DNA of 64,000 nucleotides from JAGWBG01 sp034421095. Its GTDB lineage: Bacteria; Chloroflexota; Dehalococcoidia; Lucifugimonadales; JAGWBF01. The number at the start of each line of letters is the position of its first letter. Positions within the stretch are counted from its first letter, which is position 1. Below, piece by piece: positions 1 to 8,718 of the stretch. Made by a program: the position numbers and the translations under genes. Location of the stretch: assembly GCA_034421095.1 (NCBI GenBank), contig DAOUKR010000002.1, positions 62,001-126,000 on the forward strand, written 5' to 3'. The notes under the pieces are model-generated. The model was given only the letters and a program-made list of their open reading frames with translations. It was not told the origin of the DNA and did no database searches.

Positions 1-1
1 G

Positions 2-784
2 GGACGGGACCTGCGGAGCCTTCGCCTTCTGACCTGCGCCGGAGAACCCCTGAACCCCGAGGCGTGGCGGTGGGCCTATGAGCACCTGTGCGGCTCAGGC
101 GAGTGGGGATACATGACGGACAACTGGTGGCAGACGGAGACGGGAGGCCCCTGCCTGGCGACCCTGCCCATCATGCCCACCAAGCCGGGCAAGGTGGGCA
201 AACCCATGCCAGGGGTGATAGCCGACATAGTTGACCGGGAGGGCCAGCCCATCACCGAGCCCAACAAGGGCGGCCTGCTGGTGCTGAAGCGCCCCTTCCC
301 CCACCTGTTCCGCACAGTGTACGGCAACCCGGAGCGGTACGCCCAGGACTGGACCCGCATCCCCGAATGTTACTTCACCGGCGACGTTGCGCTGAAGGAT
401 GAGGACGGCTACATCATGGTGGTGGGCCGGGCCGACGACGTGCTCAACGTGGCCGGTCACCGCATTGGCACGGCAGAGGTGGAGAGCGCCCTGGTCTCTC
501 ACCCCACCGTGGCCGAGGCGGCGGTCATAGGCAAGCCCGACCCCATTCGAGGCGAGTCCATCAAGGCCTTCGTGACTCTGCGGGTGGGCAACGACCCTTC
601 CCAGGAGATGGTATCCACCCTTCAGACCCACGTACGCCATGAGCTAGGCCCCATCGCCATCCCCTCGGAGATAGACTTTGTTCCGACACTTCCCAAGACC
701 CGATCGGGCAAGATAATGCGCCGCCTCCTGAAAGCCCAGGAGTTGGGCCTGGATCCCGGGGACATCACCACCCTGGAGGAATGA
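2..784 (+). CDS. acs: Acetyl-CoA synthetase (AMP-forming), C-terminal part
   Basis: This is the last 260 residues of an acetate-CoA ligase, which activates acetate to acetyl-CoA through acetyl-AMP in the cytoplasm. The reading frame is already open at base 2, so the gene starts outside the window; the family is usually about 650 residues. Visible signatures are GEPLNPEAW, the adenylate-binding DNWWQTETGG, the hinge stretch YFTGDVALKDEDGY followed by GRADDVLNVAGHR, and the C-terminal RSGKIMRR. The lysine of that last motif is the residue acetylated to switch the enzyme off in known Acs proteins. Propionyl-CoA synthetase is an alternative that the missing N-terminus prevents me from excluding. 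Confidence 0.93.
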   Translation, partial: GRDLRSLRLLTCAGEPLNPEAWRWAYEHLCGSGEWGYMTDNWWQTETGGPCLATLPIMPTKPGKVGKPMPGVIADIVDREGQPITEPNKGGLLVLKRPFPHLFRTVYGNPERYAQDWTRIPECYFTGDVALKDEDGYIMVVGRADDVLNVAGHRIGTAEVESALVSHPTVAEAAVIGKPDPIRGESIKAFVTLRVGNDPSQEMVSTLQTHVRHELGPIAIPSEIDFVPTLPKTRSGKIMRRLLKAQELGLDPGDITTLEE

Positions 785-838
785 GCGGTGGCCGGCTAGT
801 GGCTAGCGGTAACTAACCACCGGCCAAAGGGAGATGCC

Positions 839-1213
839 ATGACTACCATGAATATTCGGGAGCACGCTCAAACGGCCCGCGAGTTCCTGGAAGCGTCGGA
901 CCGGGAGTTCGCTGCCGGGGACACCCTGCAAGGCTCGGAAAAGCTGTGGGGAGCCTTCTCCCACGCCGTGACCGCCATATCCCGGGAGAGGGGTTGGGAC
1001 TACGGGACCCACCGGAAAACCATGACCGAGGGCCTGCGGCTGGCCGATGAGCTTAATGACGGGGACTTGCGGGCAGGGGTGTTCGTTGCCCGCAGCTTTC
1101 ACTTCAACTTCTACAATCGCTCCATGGAGGACTACGACGTGGAATTAGGCCGCCCAATCGTGCGGGCCTTCGTCGAACGGGCGCTGGGCATGTTGGCGGA
1201 ACATGGTAGATGA
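839..1213 (+). CDS. PaREP1/HEPN-like small helical protein, copy 1
   Basis: This is a 124-residue protein predicted to be nearly all helical. The patterns AREFLEASDREFAAGD, GSEKLWGAFSHAVTAISRERGW and SFHFNFYN match my memory of the PaREP1/PaREP8 family, which has been placed in the HEPN superfamily. No RNase-type Rx4-6H motif is clear, so activity cannot be claimed. The ATG at 839 follows a GGGAG-type ribosome site. A paralogue of exactly equal length follows 119 bases downstream. The function is unknown; a helical scaffold or a component of a toxin-type pair is possible, but no partner nucleotidyltransferase is adjacent. Confidence 0.75.
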   Translation: MTTMNIREHAQTAREFLEASDREFAAGDTLQGSEKLWGAFSHAVTAISRERGWDYGTHRKTMTEGLRLADELNDGDLRAGVFVARSFHFNFYNRSMEDYDVELGRPIVRAFVERALGMLAEHGR

Positions 1214-1332
1214 GGAGTCGCCAGACGGAAAGGTTACCTCGTGTATATGTTCGATATTGCAACCAAACTATCTACAGGCTACAGGCGAACCTCGGCGGTC
1301 GGCGACAACTAGCCGTCGCTAGGGAGGATGAC

Positions 1333-1707
1333 ATGACTACCATGAATATTCGGGAGCACGCTCAAACGGCCCGCGAGTTCCTGGAAGCGTCGGACCGGGA
1401 GTTCGCTGCCGGGGACATCCTGCAAGGCTCGGAAAAGCTGTGGGGAGCCTTCTCCCACGCCGTGACCGCCATATCCCGGGAAAGAGGTTGGGATTACGGG
1501 ACCCATCGGAAAACCATAACTTCGGGCCAGCGACTGGCCGATGAGCTTGATGACGCGAACTTGCAGGCCGGGGTGTGGGCTGCCCGCAGCTTTCACCTGA
1601 ACTTTTACAACGGCTCCATGGAGGACTACGAAATGGAATTGGGCCGCCCAATCGTGCGGGCCTTCGTTGAGCGGGCGCTGGGCATATTGGCGGAACGTGG
1701 TGGATAA
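1333..1707 (+). CDS. PaREP1/HEPN-like small helical protein, copy 2
   Basis: This 124-residue paralogue of the preceding gene starts with the same nine codons. An in-frame ATG at 1210 exists, but the 41 residues it adds have no counterpart in copy 1. The ATG at 1333 sits behind AGGGAGG with good spacing, so I place the start there. The first roughly 155 bases differ from copy 1 by a single base, whereas the remainder differs often, for example GLRLADELND against GQRLADELDD. This uneven divergence suggests recent gene conversion of the 5' half. The function is unknown, as for copy 1. Confidence 0.75.
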   Translation: MTTMNIREHAQTAREFLEASDREFAAGDILQGSEKLWGAFSHAVTAISRERGWDYGTHRKTITSGQRLADELDDANLQAGVWAARSFHLNFYNGSMEDYEMELGRPIVRAFVERALGILAERGG

Positions 1708-1747
1708 GGGATCGCCATCCTGATGGACGATTCAAAAGGAGGAAACT

Positions 1748-2071
1748 ATGATTAAGCGGCGCAACATGGTGGTACAGGTCTTGCTGATGATAATCACCCT
1801 CGGCATTTACAGCATCTACTGGTTCTACGTCACCTCAAAGGAGATGATAGAGTACAGGAACCTGAACGGAAGCGCGGGCCTATGGACCGTGCTACTATTT
1901 ATACCCTTCGCTTGGATTTATTCCTACTTCAAGCAGGGTGAGGCAGTGGATGCTCTTACCGAGGGCAAAGTCAACAGATGGATTATTTTCATACTGTGGC
2001 TGGTCTTCTCGCCCGCCGTCTGGTTTATCGTCCAGACGGAACTGAACAGCCGAGCGTCCGAGGGTGCCTAG
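1748..2071 (+). CDS. DUF4234 family membrane protein
   Basis: This is a 107-residue inner-membrane protein. Three hydrophobic segments lie at about residues 7-27, 42-60 and 76-95. The opening is typical of DUF4234: a short basic start, then a LGIYSIYWFY-type turn. The C-terminus is polar. The ATG at 1748 follows AAAGGAGG about 6 bases upstream. The family has no established function. The gene follows the PaREP1-like pair in the same direction and could be co-transcribed with it. Confidence 0.8.
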   Translation: MIKRRNMVVQVLLMIITLGIYSIYWFYVTSKEMIEYRNLNGSAGLWTVLLFIPFAWIYSYFKQGEAVDALTEGKVNRWIIFILWLVFSPAVWFIVQTELNSRASEGA

Positions 2072-2239
2072 GGGTCCACGAGAACTTCAGCGCCCGCCTG
2101 AGTCCGCAGAACGGGCAAGCGGGCAGGCGATTGCCCGGTCGTCGTCACAGCGAAAGACAAAAACTGGTATAGCCAGCCCGTTGAAGGACTGTCGCCGGTA
2201 CGTGTTACCATCAGCATACCTTTAACGAGGGAGAGATGC

Positions 2240-2719
2240 ATGGCAGAGAAGAGGTACTGGCTATTCAAGTCCGAACCGACGGCTTACTCATTCTCCCATC
2301 TGCTGGGAGAAGAGGACCAGACCGCCGAGTGGGATGGGGTACGCAACTACCAGGCACGCAATTTCCTGCGCGATGAAATCAAGGCGGGCGACGGCGTGCT
2401 ATTCTACCACAGCAGCACCGGCTCACCGGCGGTGGTGGGGACGGCCAGCGTCGTCCGGGACGGCTACCCGGACGAGACCGCCTGGGACCCCCAGTCCAAG
2501 CACCCCGACCCCAAGAGCACGCCCGACAACCCGATATGGTTCATGGTGGACATCAAGGCAGACCAGGAATTCGCCAGGCCGGTGACGCTGAAAGAAATCA
2601 AGGAAAACGCACGACTGGAGAAGATGATGCTGGTGCGCCGGGGTATGCGTCTGTCCATTCAACCCGTAACCGGAGACGAATGGGATGAAATCCTGGCCCT
2701 GGGCAGCCAACCCGCCTAG
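2240..2719 (+). CDS. EVE domain protein
   Basis: This 159-residue protein is a single EVE domain of the PUA-like superfamily, a fold known to bind modified bases in DNA or RNA. Characteristic stretches are YWLFKSEP at the start, WDGVRNYQARNFLRD, and GVLFYHSS followed by VVGTASVV. Length and order match the free-standing thymocyte-nuclear-protein-1-like family. The ATG follows GAGGGAGAG. No nuclease or methyltransferase is attached or adjacent, so this copy is more likely a housekeeping reader than a restriction enzyme. A second, nuclease-fused protein with an EVE-like region lies near 62.2 kb. Confidence 0.9.
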   Translation: MAEKRYWLFKSEPTAYSFSHLLGEEDQTAEWDGVRNYQARNFLRDEIKAGDGVLFYHSSTGSPAVVGTASVVRDGYPDETAWDPQSKHPDPKSTPDNPIWFMVDIKADQEFARPVTLKEIKENARLEKMMLVRRGMRLSIQPVTGDEWDEILALGSQPA

Positions 2720-2756
2720 GCGGACTTACAGCCCTGAGCGTCCGCCAATTTACTTG

Positions 2757-2822
2757 AGGCGGATGGATTCCGGCACGCCAAAGGCGCATCCATGACTTTC
2801 GCCGGAATGACGGACTGGGGAA
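2757..2822. repeat. Short interspersed palindromic repeat, ATTCCGG type
   Basis: The spacer holds GGATTCCGG ... CCGGAATGACGG arms around a GCACGCCAAAGGCGCATCC core. The same core appears in inverted orientation at about 21.79-21.84 kb, and related arms occur in many spacers of the window. It lies between the EVE gene and the first nitroreductase. Confidence 0.7.
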
Positions 2823-2862
2823 CCCACTCCCTATCCCGGCATAACCCGAAGGAGGAGGAACG

Positions 2863-3546
2863 ATGGACCTTGCCTCTATAGACCACCTGCTCACAACCAC
2901 CCGCAGCGTACGCAAGCGCCTGGACCTCACACGCCCGGTGGAGCCTGAGGTCATCCGGGAGTGCATCGAGATTGCCCTTCAGGCCCCTACGGGATCGAAC
3001 CTCCAGGGCTGGCGTTTCATGGTCGTCACCGACCCGGAGAAGCGTGTGGCTCTGGCCCGGATATACGGCAAGGCGCGGCAGACCTACTACGAGATGCAGG
3101 CAGCCCAGCCGCCTCAGCTTCCGGCCGGCGACCCCCGGGCAGCCCAGCGAGCACGGGTAAGCGAGTCCAGCCTCTATCTTGGCGAGCACCTGCATGAAGT
3201 CCCCGTGCACATAATTCCGTGTATTGAGGGCCGGATGGAGGAGGCACCGCACCTTTCCCAACTGACAGAATACGGGACCGCTTACCATGCCGCCATATAC
3301 GGGTCCATTTATCCAGCCACCTGGTCCCTTATGCTGGCGTTGCGCGCTCGTGGGCTGGGTTCAGCCTGGACGACCCTTCACCTCATGTACGAGAAGGAGG
3401 CTGCCGATATACTGGAAGTTCCCGACGACATCATACAGGCGGCCCTGCTGCCCGTTGCCTACTTCAAGGGCACGGATTTCAAGCCCGCCAAGCGGATTCC
3501 CGGCCAGGAGTTGACCTACTGGGATACCTGGGGACATCGAGGTTAG
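2863..3546 (+). CDS. Nitroreductase family FMN oxidoreductase, copy 1
   Basis: This 227-residue flavoprotein belongs to the nitroreductase superfamily, dimeric FMN enzymes that reduce nitro compounds, quinones or enones with NAD(P)H. The FMN-binding start RSVRKRLDLTRPV, the QAPTGSN stretch and the later GLGSAWTTLH are typical. The ATG follows GGAGGAGGAACG. It is the first of three same-strand paralogues separated by 40-45 base gaps that each carry their own ribosome site. The substrate cannot be read from the sequence. Confidence 0.9.
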   Translation: MDLASIDHLLTTTRSVRKRLDLTRPVEPEVIRECIEIALQAPTGSNLQGWRFMVVTDPEKRVALARIYGKARQTYYEMQAAQPPQLPAGDPRAAQRARVSESSLYLGEHLHEVPVHIIPCIEGRMEEAPHLSQLTEYGTAYHAAIYGSIYPATWSLMLALRARGLGSAWTTLHLMYEKEAADILEVPDDIIQAALLPVAYFKGTDFKPAKRIPGQELTYWDTWGHRG

Positions 3547-3589
3547 AATTACCAGAACTGCAGTCTCATAACAACGAGGAGGCACACAC

Positions 3590-4273
3590 ATGGACCTTGA
3601 CACCATAGACCACATACTCACAACCACCCGCAGTGTGCGCAAGCGCCTAGACTTCACGCGCCCCGTGGAGCCGGAGGTTATCCAACGGTGCATTGAGATT
3701 GGCCTCCAGGCCCCAACCGGCGCCAACTCCCAGCACTGGCACTTCGTCGTGGTCACCGACGAGGAGAAGCGGAAAGCCATTGGCGACATCTATCGCAGGT
3801 CAATGGAGACCTATGGAAGCCTGCAAAGGCAGCACCCACCCCAGTACGCGCCGGGAGACCGGCGTGGCGTGCAGAATCAAGCGATGATTGACTCCAGCGA
3901 CTACCTGAACCAGAACATACACCAGGCACCGGCGTTCATCATCGCCTGCATTGACACCCGTGCGGTAGAGCAACCCCACCTGTTTGAAGCGCCAATACCA
4001 AGCTCCTTTTACAACGCATCCCTATACGGCTCCATCATACAGGCCGTATGGTCTATCATGCTGGCCCTGCGCTCTCGCGACCTGGGGACCGCATGGACGA
4101 CGGTGCACCTGGTGTACGAGAAGGAGGTTGCGGCAGTCCTGGGCATCCCCGAGAACATCCTGCAAGTAGCCCTGCTTCCGGTGGCCTACACCAAGGGAAC
4201 CGATTTCAGGCCCGCCAAGCGCCGCCCTGTCCAGGAAGTGACCCACTGGAACGCCTGGGGGCAACCGGGCTAG
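3590..4273 (+). CDS. Nitroreductase family FMN oxidoreductase, copy 2
   Basis: This is a 227-residue paralogue of its neighbours with the same layout: RSVRKRLDFTRPVEPEV, QAPTGANSQHWHF and DLGTAWTTVHLVYEKE. It differs most in the middle, around residues 75-130, where the loop over the FMN and substrate pocket lies in known members, so it probably has a different substrate preference. The start ATG at 3590 is preceded by CGAGGAGG. It appears to sit in one operon with the genes on both sides. Confidence 0.9.
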   Translation: MDLDTIDHILTTTRSVRKRLDFTRPVEPEVIQRCIEIGLQAPTGANSQHWHFVVVTDEEKRKAIGDIYRRSMETYGSLQRQHPPQYAPGDRRGVQNQAMIDSSDYLNQNIHQAPAFIIACIDTRAVEQPHLFEAPIPSSFYNASLYGSIIQAVWSIMLALRSRDLGTAWTTVHLVYEKEVAAVLGIPENILQVALLPVAYTKGTDFRPAKRRPVQEVTHWNAWGQPG

Positions 4274-4313
4274 AGCACCGAACGGGCCATCATTACAGCA
4301 AGGAGATATGCCA

Positions 4314-4997
4314 ATGGACCTGGCTACGGTAGACCATCTGCTAACCACCACCCGCAGTGTACGCAAGCGGTTGGACCTCAGCCGCCCCGTAGAGCCGGAG
4401 GTCATTGAGCGGTGCATCGAGATTGCCTTCCAGGCGCCCACCGGCTCAAACCTTCAGGGCTGGCACTTCATGGTCGTTACGGACCCGGAAAAGCGGGCGG
4501 GTCTGGCCGAGGTCTACCGCAAGGGACTCAGCACCTACAGGGATTTTCAAAGCGGCCGGCGGCCGCAGTACGACACGAACGATCCTCGCCTTTTGCAGAT
4601 GCAGCGCGTTGGCGAGTCCAGCACCTTTCTGGGCGACCACCTCCAGGACGTCCCCGTGCACATCATCCCCTGCATCGAGGGATGGACCGAAGAAGCCCCA
4701 AACCAATACGGCAGAGGCACATACGACGCCTTCTACCATGCAACGATATACGGGTCTATAATTCAGGCCGGTTGGTCCCTCCTGCTGGCCCTGCGTGCTC
4801 GCGGCCTTGGGTCTTCCTGGACCACCATCCACCTAGTGCATGAGAAAGAGGCCGCCGACATTCTCGGACTCCCCGATAACGTGATGCAGGCGGCCCTCGT
4901 GCCCGTCGCCTACTTCACGGGGACCGATTTCAGGCCCGCCGAGCGTCGCCCCGCCCAGGAGCTAACCCACTGGAATACTTGGGGCAAGGGGCGTTAG
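4314..4997 (+). CDS. Nitroreductase family FMN oxidoreductase, copy 3
   Basis: This 227-residue protein is closest to copy 1 of the trio, sharing RCIEIAFQAPTGSNLQGWHFMV, VHIIPCIEGW and GLGSSWTTIH. An ATG also occurs at 4308, but it lies only 2 bases after the AGGAG site. The ATG at 4314 has the proper 8-base spacing and gives the same length and the same MDLA start as the paralogues. The array looks like two successive duplications. FMN binding is expected from RSVRKR near the N-terminus. Confidence 0.9.
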   Translation: MDLATVDHLLTTTRSVRKRLDLSRPVEPEVIERCIEIAFQAPTGSNLQGWHFMVVTDPEKRAGLAEVYRKGLSTYRDFQSGRRPQYDTNDPRLLQMQRVGESSTFLGDHLQDVPVHIIPCIEGWTEEAPNQYGRGTYDAFYHATIYGSIIQAGWSLLLALRARGLGSSWTTIHLVHEKEAADILGLPDNVMQAALVPVAYFTGTDFRPAERRPAQELTHWNTWGKGR

Positions 4998-5069
4998 GTC
5001 ACTAGCCGCAGCTTGACGCAGAGGGGCGGCGAATATATCATCGAATTAAGTTTCACTGGAGGTGGTTAT

Positions 5070-5489
5070 ATGTCCAAGTCAAGGATAAGCATGATACACC
5101 ACGTGAACTACGGGATTACCGACATAGAACGCAGCAAGGAGTGGTACGAGAATGTTTTCGGCATAGAGCGCAAGGATTTGGGGCCTGAATCCTCCGGCAG
5201 AATGCTGGAGATGTTCGCAGGGCCGGGAGAGTTCCACCTTTACAAGAACCCGGACCCCAGCCGACCCATAAACCACGTCGCCATCGAGGTCACCGACTGG
5301 GACGAGATGATAGCCAACCTGAAGGAGTTGGGTGTTCCCCTTGAGGACGACATAGGCTCCACCCTACCCAGCGGTGGATTCCGCAGCCACGACGGGTCCA
5401 ACTTCGCCTACATCCGCGACCCTGACGGCAACCTGATCGAGATTGTCCACCATCCCAAGGGGCTGAGGTGGGCAACCCCGGCCAGCTAG
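5070..5489 (+). CDS. VOC (glyoxalase/bleomycin resistance) family protein
   Basis: This 139-residue protein has the two-module vicinal oxygen chelate fold. IHHVNYGITDIERSKEWYENVFG is the first beta-alpha module, and NHVAIEVTDWDEM then FAYIRDPDGNLIEIVHH is the second. The His of IHH, the His of NHV and the Glu of NLIEI fit the usual metal ligands. The ATG at 5070 lies 7 bases after GGAGG; the longer frame from 5013 lacks family similarity. It closes the nitroreductase run and may take part in the same small-molecule oxidation or detoxification. The substrate is unknown. Confidence 0.87.
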   Translation: MSKSRISMIHHVNYGITDIERSKEWYENVFGIERKDLGPESSGRMLEMFAGPGEFHLYKNPDPSRPINHVAIEVTDWDEMIANLKELGVPLEDDIGSTLPSGGFRSHDGSNFAYIRDPDGNLIEIVHHPKGLRWATPAS

Positions 5490-5507
5490 CAATGATTTAG
5501 CCGCTCC

Positions 5508-5597
5508 CGTCATTCTGGCGAAAGTCGAAGACTCGCCGAGGAGAGCCAGTATCCAGACTCCCCAAATTTCTGGATTCCGGCCCGCCCCGGAATGACG
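5508..5597. repeat. Interspersed repeat pair, ATTCCGG type
   Basis: GTCATTCTGGCGAAAG at the left and TGGATTCCGG ... CCGGAATGACGG at the right form overlapping palindromic units between two convergent genes. They may also act as a bidirectional transcription stop, although no T-run is obvious. Confidence 0.65.
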
Positions 5598-5612
5598 GCT
5601 TTCAGAGCTTTG

Positions 5613-6527
5613 CTAAGACTCCGAGGGCCGCACGGCATGACCGCCAAACTGGTTCCGCATGGCGGCCAACATCTTGCCCCCAAAGGGCTGCTCTTGGCGA
5701 GAACGGAACCTCATCTGGAGCGAGAGCGCTATGACCGGCGCCGGGACGGCCAGCTCTATGGACTCCTCCACTGTCCATCGGCCTTCCCCCGAATCCTGCA
5801 CGTACGACTGGAGGCTTTCCAGCTTGGGGTCGTCTTCCAGGACTGCTGCGGTCAGGTCAAGCAGCCAGGAGCGCACCACGCTGCCATGCCGCCAGATTTG
5901 GGCAATCTGGGCCAGGTCAAGTCCAAGGTCGCCCTTTGCCTTCAATAGCTCGAAGCCTTCGGCATACGCCTCCATCAGCCCGTACTCGATGCCGTTGTGG
6001 ACCATCTTCACGAAATGTCCGGCGCCGCTGGGCCCGACGTAGCCATAGCCTCTGTCGGGTGCGGGAGTGAGGGTCTGGAATACAGGCTCCAAGTGCTTGA
6101 ACACGTCCTCGCTGCCGCCTATCATCAGGCTGTAGCCTTCGGTAAGGCCCCAGACTCCCCCGCTAGTACCTACGTCCATGAAGTTCAACCCCCGCTGGCG
6201 AAGCTTCTCCCCACGTCGGATGGTGTCTTTATAGTTGGAATTTCCGCCGTCCAGGACGGTATCACCGCCGGACAGCAAGGGAAGGAGGCTGTCAATTGTA
6301 GACTCGGTGGCCTCCCCGGCAGGAACCATGACCCATACGGCACGGGGCGGCGTCAGCTTCTCGACAAGATTCTCCAGGGAAGTCGCTCCCGAAGCCCCCA
6401 GGGCCTCGCTGGCTCTCACCGCCTCGTCATCATGGTCGTAAGTTACCACACGGTGGCCGCCCCTTGATATGAGCCGCCGCGCCATATTGCCACCCATGCG
6501 GCCCAGTCCGACCATACCAAGCTCCAT
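5613..6527 (-). CDS. gnd: 6-phosphogluconate dehydrogenase, decarboxylating (short type)
   Basis: This 304-residue enzyme oxidises 6-phosphogluconate to ribulose 5-phosphate and CO2 in the pentose phosphate pathway. The Rossmann motif GMVGLGRMGGNMARRL opens the protein, followed by VLDGGNSNYKDT and the catalytic stretch GHFVKMVHNGIEYGLMEAYAEGF with its paired Lys and Asn. The length fits the short, typically NAD-preferring YqeC/GndA class rather than the 470-residue form. The start has an AAGGGGG ribosome site. The gene stands alone; the split transketolase of the same pathway lies 7 kb away. Confidence 0.93.
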   Translation of the reverse strand: MELGMVGLGRMGGNMARRLISRGGHRVVTYDHDDEAVRASEALGASGATSLENLVEKLTPPRAVWVMVPAGEATESTIDSLLPLLSGGDTVLDGGNSNYKDTIRRGEKLRQRGLNFMDVGTSGGVWGLTEGYSLMIGGSEDVFKHLEPVFQTLTPAPDRGYGYVGPSGAGHFVKMVHNGIEYGLMEAYAEGFELLKAKGDLGLDLAQIAQIWRHGSVVRSWLLDLTAAVLEDDPKLESLQSYVQDSGEGRWTVEESIELAVPAPVIALSLQMRFRSRQEQPFGGKMLAAMRNQFGGHAVRPSES

Positions 6528-6662
6528 AGTTTACCCCCTTTTGGAGATGTCTCACTCTTCGGGCATTGGCGACCCTCTGGCCCAGCCCATAGGCAGTGTA
6601 AACCTATCCAATACGCCGTGTAAATCTCTTGGATATGATTCGCATCATAAAGAACGTTACAC

Positions 6663-6668
6663 TATAAT
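6663..6668 (+). promoter_or_regulatory. Candidate -10 element for the DUF3179 lipoprotein gene
   Basis: A perfect TATAAT lies about 50 bases before the ATG at 6721. No convincing -35 hexamer is seen 16-18 bases upstream, so the promoter may depend on an activator. Confidence 0.4.
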
Positions 6669-6720
6669 CTTGCCTGTAGGGCAAGGCCGTAGCACGGCCG
6701 GATAAGGTGGAGAGGAGTTA

Positions 6721-8115
6721 ATGGGCAAAAAGCGGAACCTGCCTATTTTGCTGGCCCCATTGGGCCTCATAATGATAGTCATAATCGCCGCCAGCCTGGG
6801 CCTGGCCTGCACCTCGGGTCCGAATGGCCCTTCCCCGTCAGGCCTCCAGGGACCAACCGATTCGCCCTCACCCACGACCTCACCTACTCGCACCCCAACA
6901 CCTGAGACAGACGATACCCCCACACCCGGCGAAGGGGCGGCAGATGCGACCGCCTCACCCACGACCCATGCTACATTTACCCCCACTCCAACGACTGAAA
7001 CGGACGGTACATCCACGCTTGGCGAACTCGTGGCGCCGGACCCCGATTTCGAGAGCGCATTGAGGGATGCCCGATTCTCCACCAGGGGTTGGGAAACCGA
7101 TTTCAGCAGGCACAGCGTTCCCTATAGCCAGATTATCTCCGGCGGCCCACCCCGAGACGGCATTCCCCCCATAGACTCCCCCAAATTCGTGTCACCTCAA
7201 GAAGCCGACGGGTGGCTTGCCGGCCAGGAGCCGGTTATCGCCCTGGAGATTCACGGAGATGCCAGGGCCTACCCACTCCAGATTATGACATGGCACGAGA
7301 TAGTTAACGACACAGTTGGTGACGTGCCGGTAACCGTCACCTTCTGTCCCCTGTGCAACTCCGCCGTAGCCTTTGACAGAAGGCTGGGCGGAGTCACCTA
7401 CGACTTCGGGACCTCGGGCAACCTGCGCAACAGCGACCTGATTATGTGGGACCGACAGACCGAGTCATGGTGGCAGCAACTCACCGGAGAGGCCATCGTT
7501 GGGGAGCTTACCGGCAAGGTGCTCACCTTCCTCCCGGCCCAAATCGTCTCATGGGAGGATTTCAAGGCCGCCAATGCCGACGGCAAGGTACTTTCCAAGG
7601 ATACGGGCTTCTCCAACCCATACGGCAACAACCCCTACACCGGCTACGACCGGGTGGATAATCCGCCCTTCCTGCTACTTGACGAGCCGGACGGTCGCCT
7701 TCCTCCCAAGGAACGGGTGGTGGCGGTGACCATCGGAGACGTGGATGTGTCCTTTCCCTTCTCAGTCCTGGAAAGGGAGGGGGTCGTCAATTACTCGGTA
7801 AACGGCCAGGACATGACGGTCTTTTTCAAGCCCGGGACCGTGTCGGCCCTGGACCGCAGCTCTATACGGGATTCCAGGGACGTGGGCGCTACGGGGGTGT
7901 TCGACCCCAGCGTGGACGGACAGAAGCTGGGCTTTCGCAGGGACGGAGACGATATAGTGGACAACGAGACGGGCAGCGTATGGAATATTTTGGGGGAGGC
8001 CGTGGATGGTCCTCTGACCGGGAAGGCCCTGACCCCCATCGTCCACGCCAACCACTTCTGGTTCGCCTGGGGAGCTTTCAAACCGGATACCCTGATATAC
8101 CAGGGAGAAAACTGA
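6721..8115 (+). CDS. DUF3179 domain lipoprotein
   Basis: This 464-residue protein is predicted to be exported and lipid-anchored. It has a basic start, a hydrophobic stretch and the lipobox LGLAC with Cys30. Residues 33-100 are a Pro/Thr-rich spacer typical of surface lipoproteins. The rest is a DUF3179 domain, recognisable by WHEIVNDTVGDVPVTVTFCPLCNSAVAFDR, followed by GNLRNSDLIMWDR and a late HANHFWFAW. The CPLCN pair and several conserved His residues could bind a metal, but no activity is established for the family. It is monocistronic, with a TATAAT upstream at 6663. Confidence 0.9.
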   Translation: MGKKRNLPILLAPLGLIMIVIIAASLGLACTSGPNGPSPSGLQGPTDSPSPTTSPTRTPTPETDDTPTPGEGAADATASPTTHATFTPTPTTETDGTSTLGELVAPDPDFESALRDARFSTRGWETDFSRHSVPYSQIISGGPPRDGIPPIDSPKFVSPQEADGWLAGQEPVIALEIHGDARAYPLQIMTWHEIVNDTVGDVPVTVTFCPLCNSAVAFDRRLGGVTYDFGTSGNLRNSDLIMWDRQTESWWQQLTGEAIVGELTGKVLTFLPAQIVSWEDFKAANADGKVLSKDTGFSNPYGNNPYTGYDRVDNPPFLLLDEPDGRLPPKERVVAVTIGDVDVSFPFSVLEREGVVNYSVNGQDMTVFFKPGTVSALDRSSIRDSRDVGATGVFDPSVDGQKLGFRRDGDDIVDNETGSVWNILGEAVDGPLTGKALTPIVHANHFWFAWGAFKPDTLIYQGEN

Positions 8116-8137
8116 GTCTCCGGTTGGGGCATCGAGG

Positions 8138-8605
8138 TTAGGCCTTGGGGCGTCCCTTTCGGCGGGCGGAGCGGGACGCCTCGTAGACTCGGACCCATTC
8201 GTCAACGGGCGTGCGGGCCACGGCATCGCCGATGAGCTGCAAGGGCAGGTCCTCCAGCTTGCGGAACCGAACGCAGGACTTGCCCGCGTCGAGCCGCTTG
8301 CCGGTGGCCCTGTAGCTATCCACGAACCACCTCTGTGCCTCCGGGTCAGCGTAGATGTTCATAAGGTGCACGGAGATGTAGCTCTTCTCGGAGGCCAGGG
8401 CGGCGTACATAAGGGGATGGTCGTTGTAGGTGTTGGGGCAGATGGACAGGGGCACCACGTAGGCAATCATGCCAAAGTCCATAATCTCCTCGTAGCCCTC
8501 GGGGAGATTGGCGAGGATCACGGCGCGCACCTCGGACACGGCGCGGCGACGCTCCTCGGGCAATTCGTCCAGGTACTGTTCAACCGTTGTCGCTGCGCTC
8601 TTCAA
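8138..8605 (-). CDS. DUF1801 domain protein (YdhG-like)
   Basis: This protein of about 155 residues has the DUF1801 pattern: TVEQYLDELPEERR, then VILANLPEGYEEIMDFGMIAY and KSYISVHLMNIY, ending KSCVRFRKLEDLP. A GTG at 8644 could add 13 residues, but the TTG at 8605 lies 5 bases after GGGGAGGAGG and starts where family similarity starts, so I prefer it. The basic tail SARRKGRP may contact nucleic acid. The family function is not established. It converges with the DUF3179 gene. Confidence 0.82.
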   Translation of the reverse strand: MKSAATTVEQYLDELPEERRRAVSEVRAVILANLPEGYEEIMDFGMIAYVVPLSICPNTYNDHPLMYAALASEKSYISVHLMNIYADPEAQRWFVDSYRATGKRLDAGKSCVRFRKLEDLPLQLIGDAVARTPVDEWVRVYEASRSARRKGRPKA

Positions 8606-8718
8606 CCCGTCCTCCTCCCCGCCGACGCCGTTGACGGACGACACTACGGTGTCGGAAGCGCTCGACCAATCTCGAATTCTTTGCTACGGGCATCTCTCCA
8701 GCTTCACATACAGTCGCT

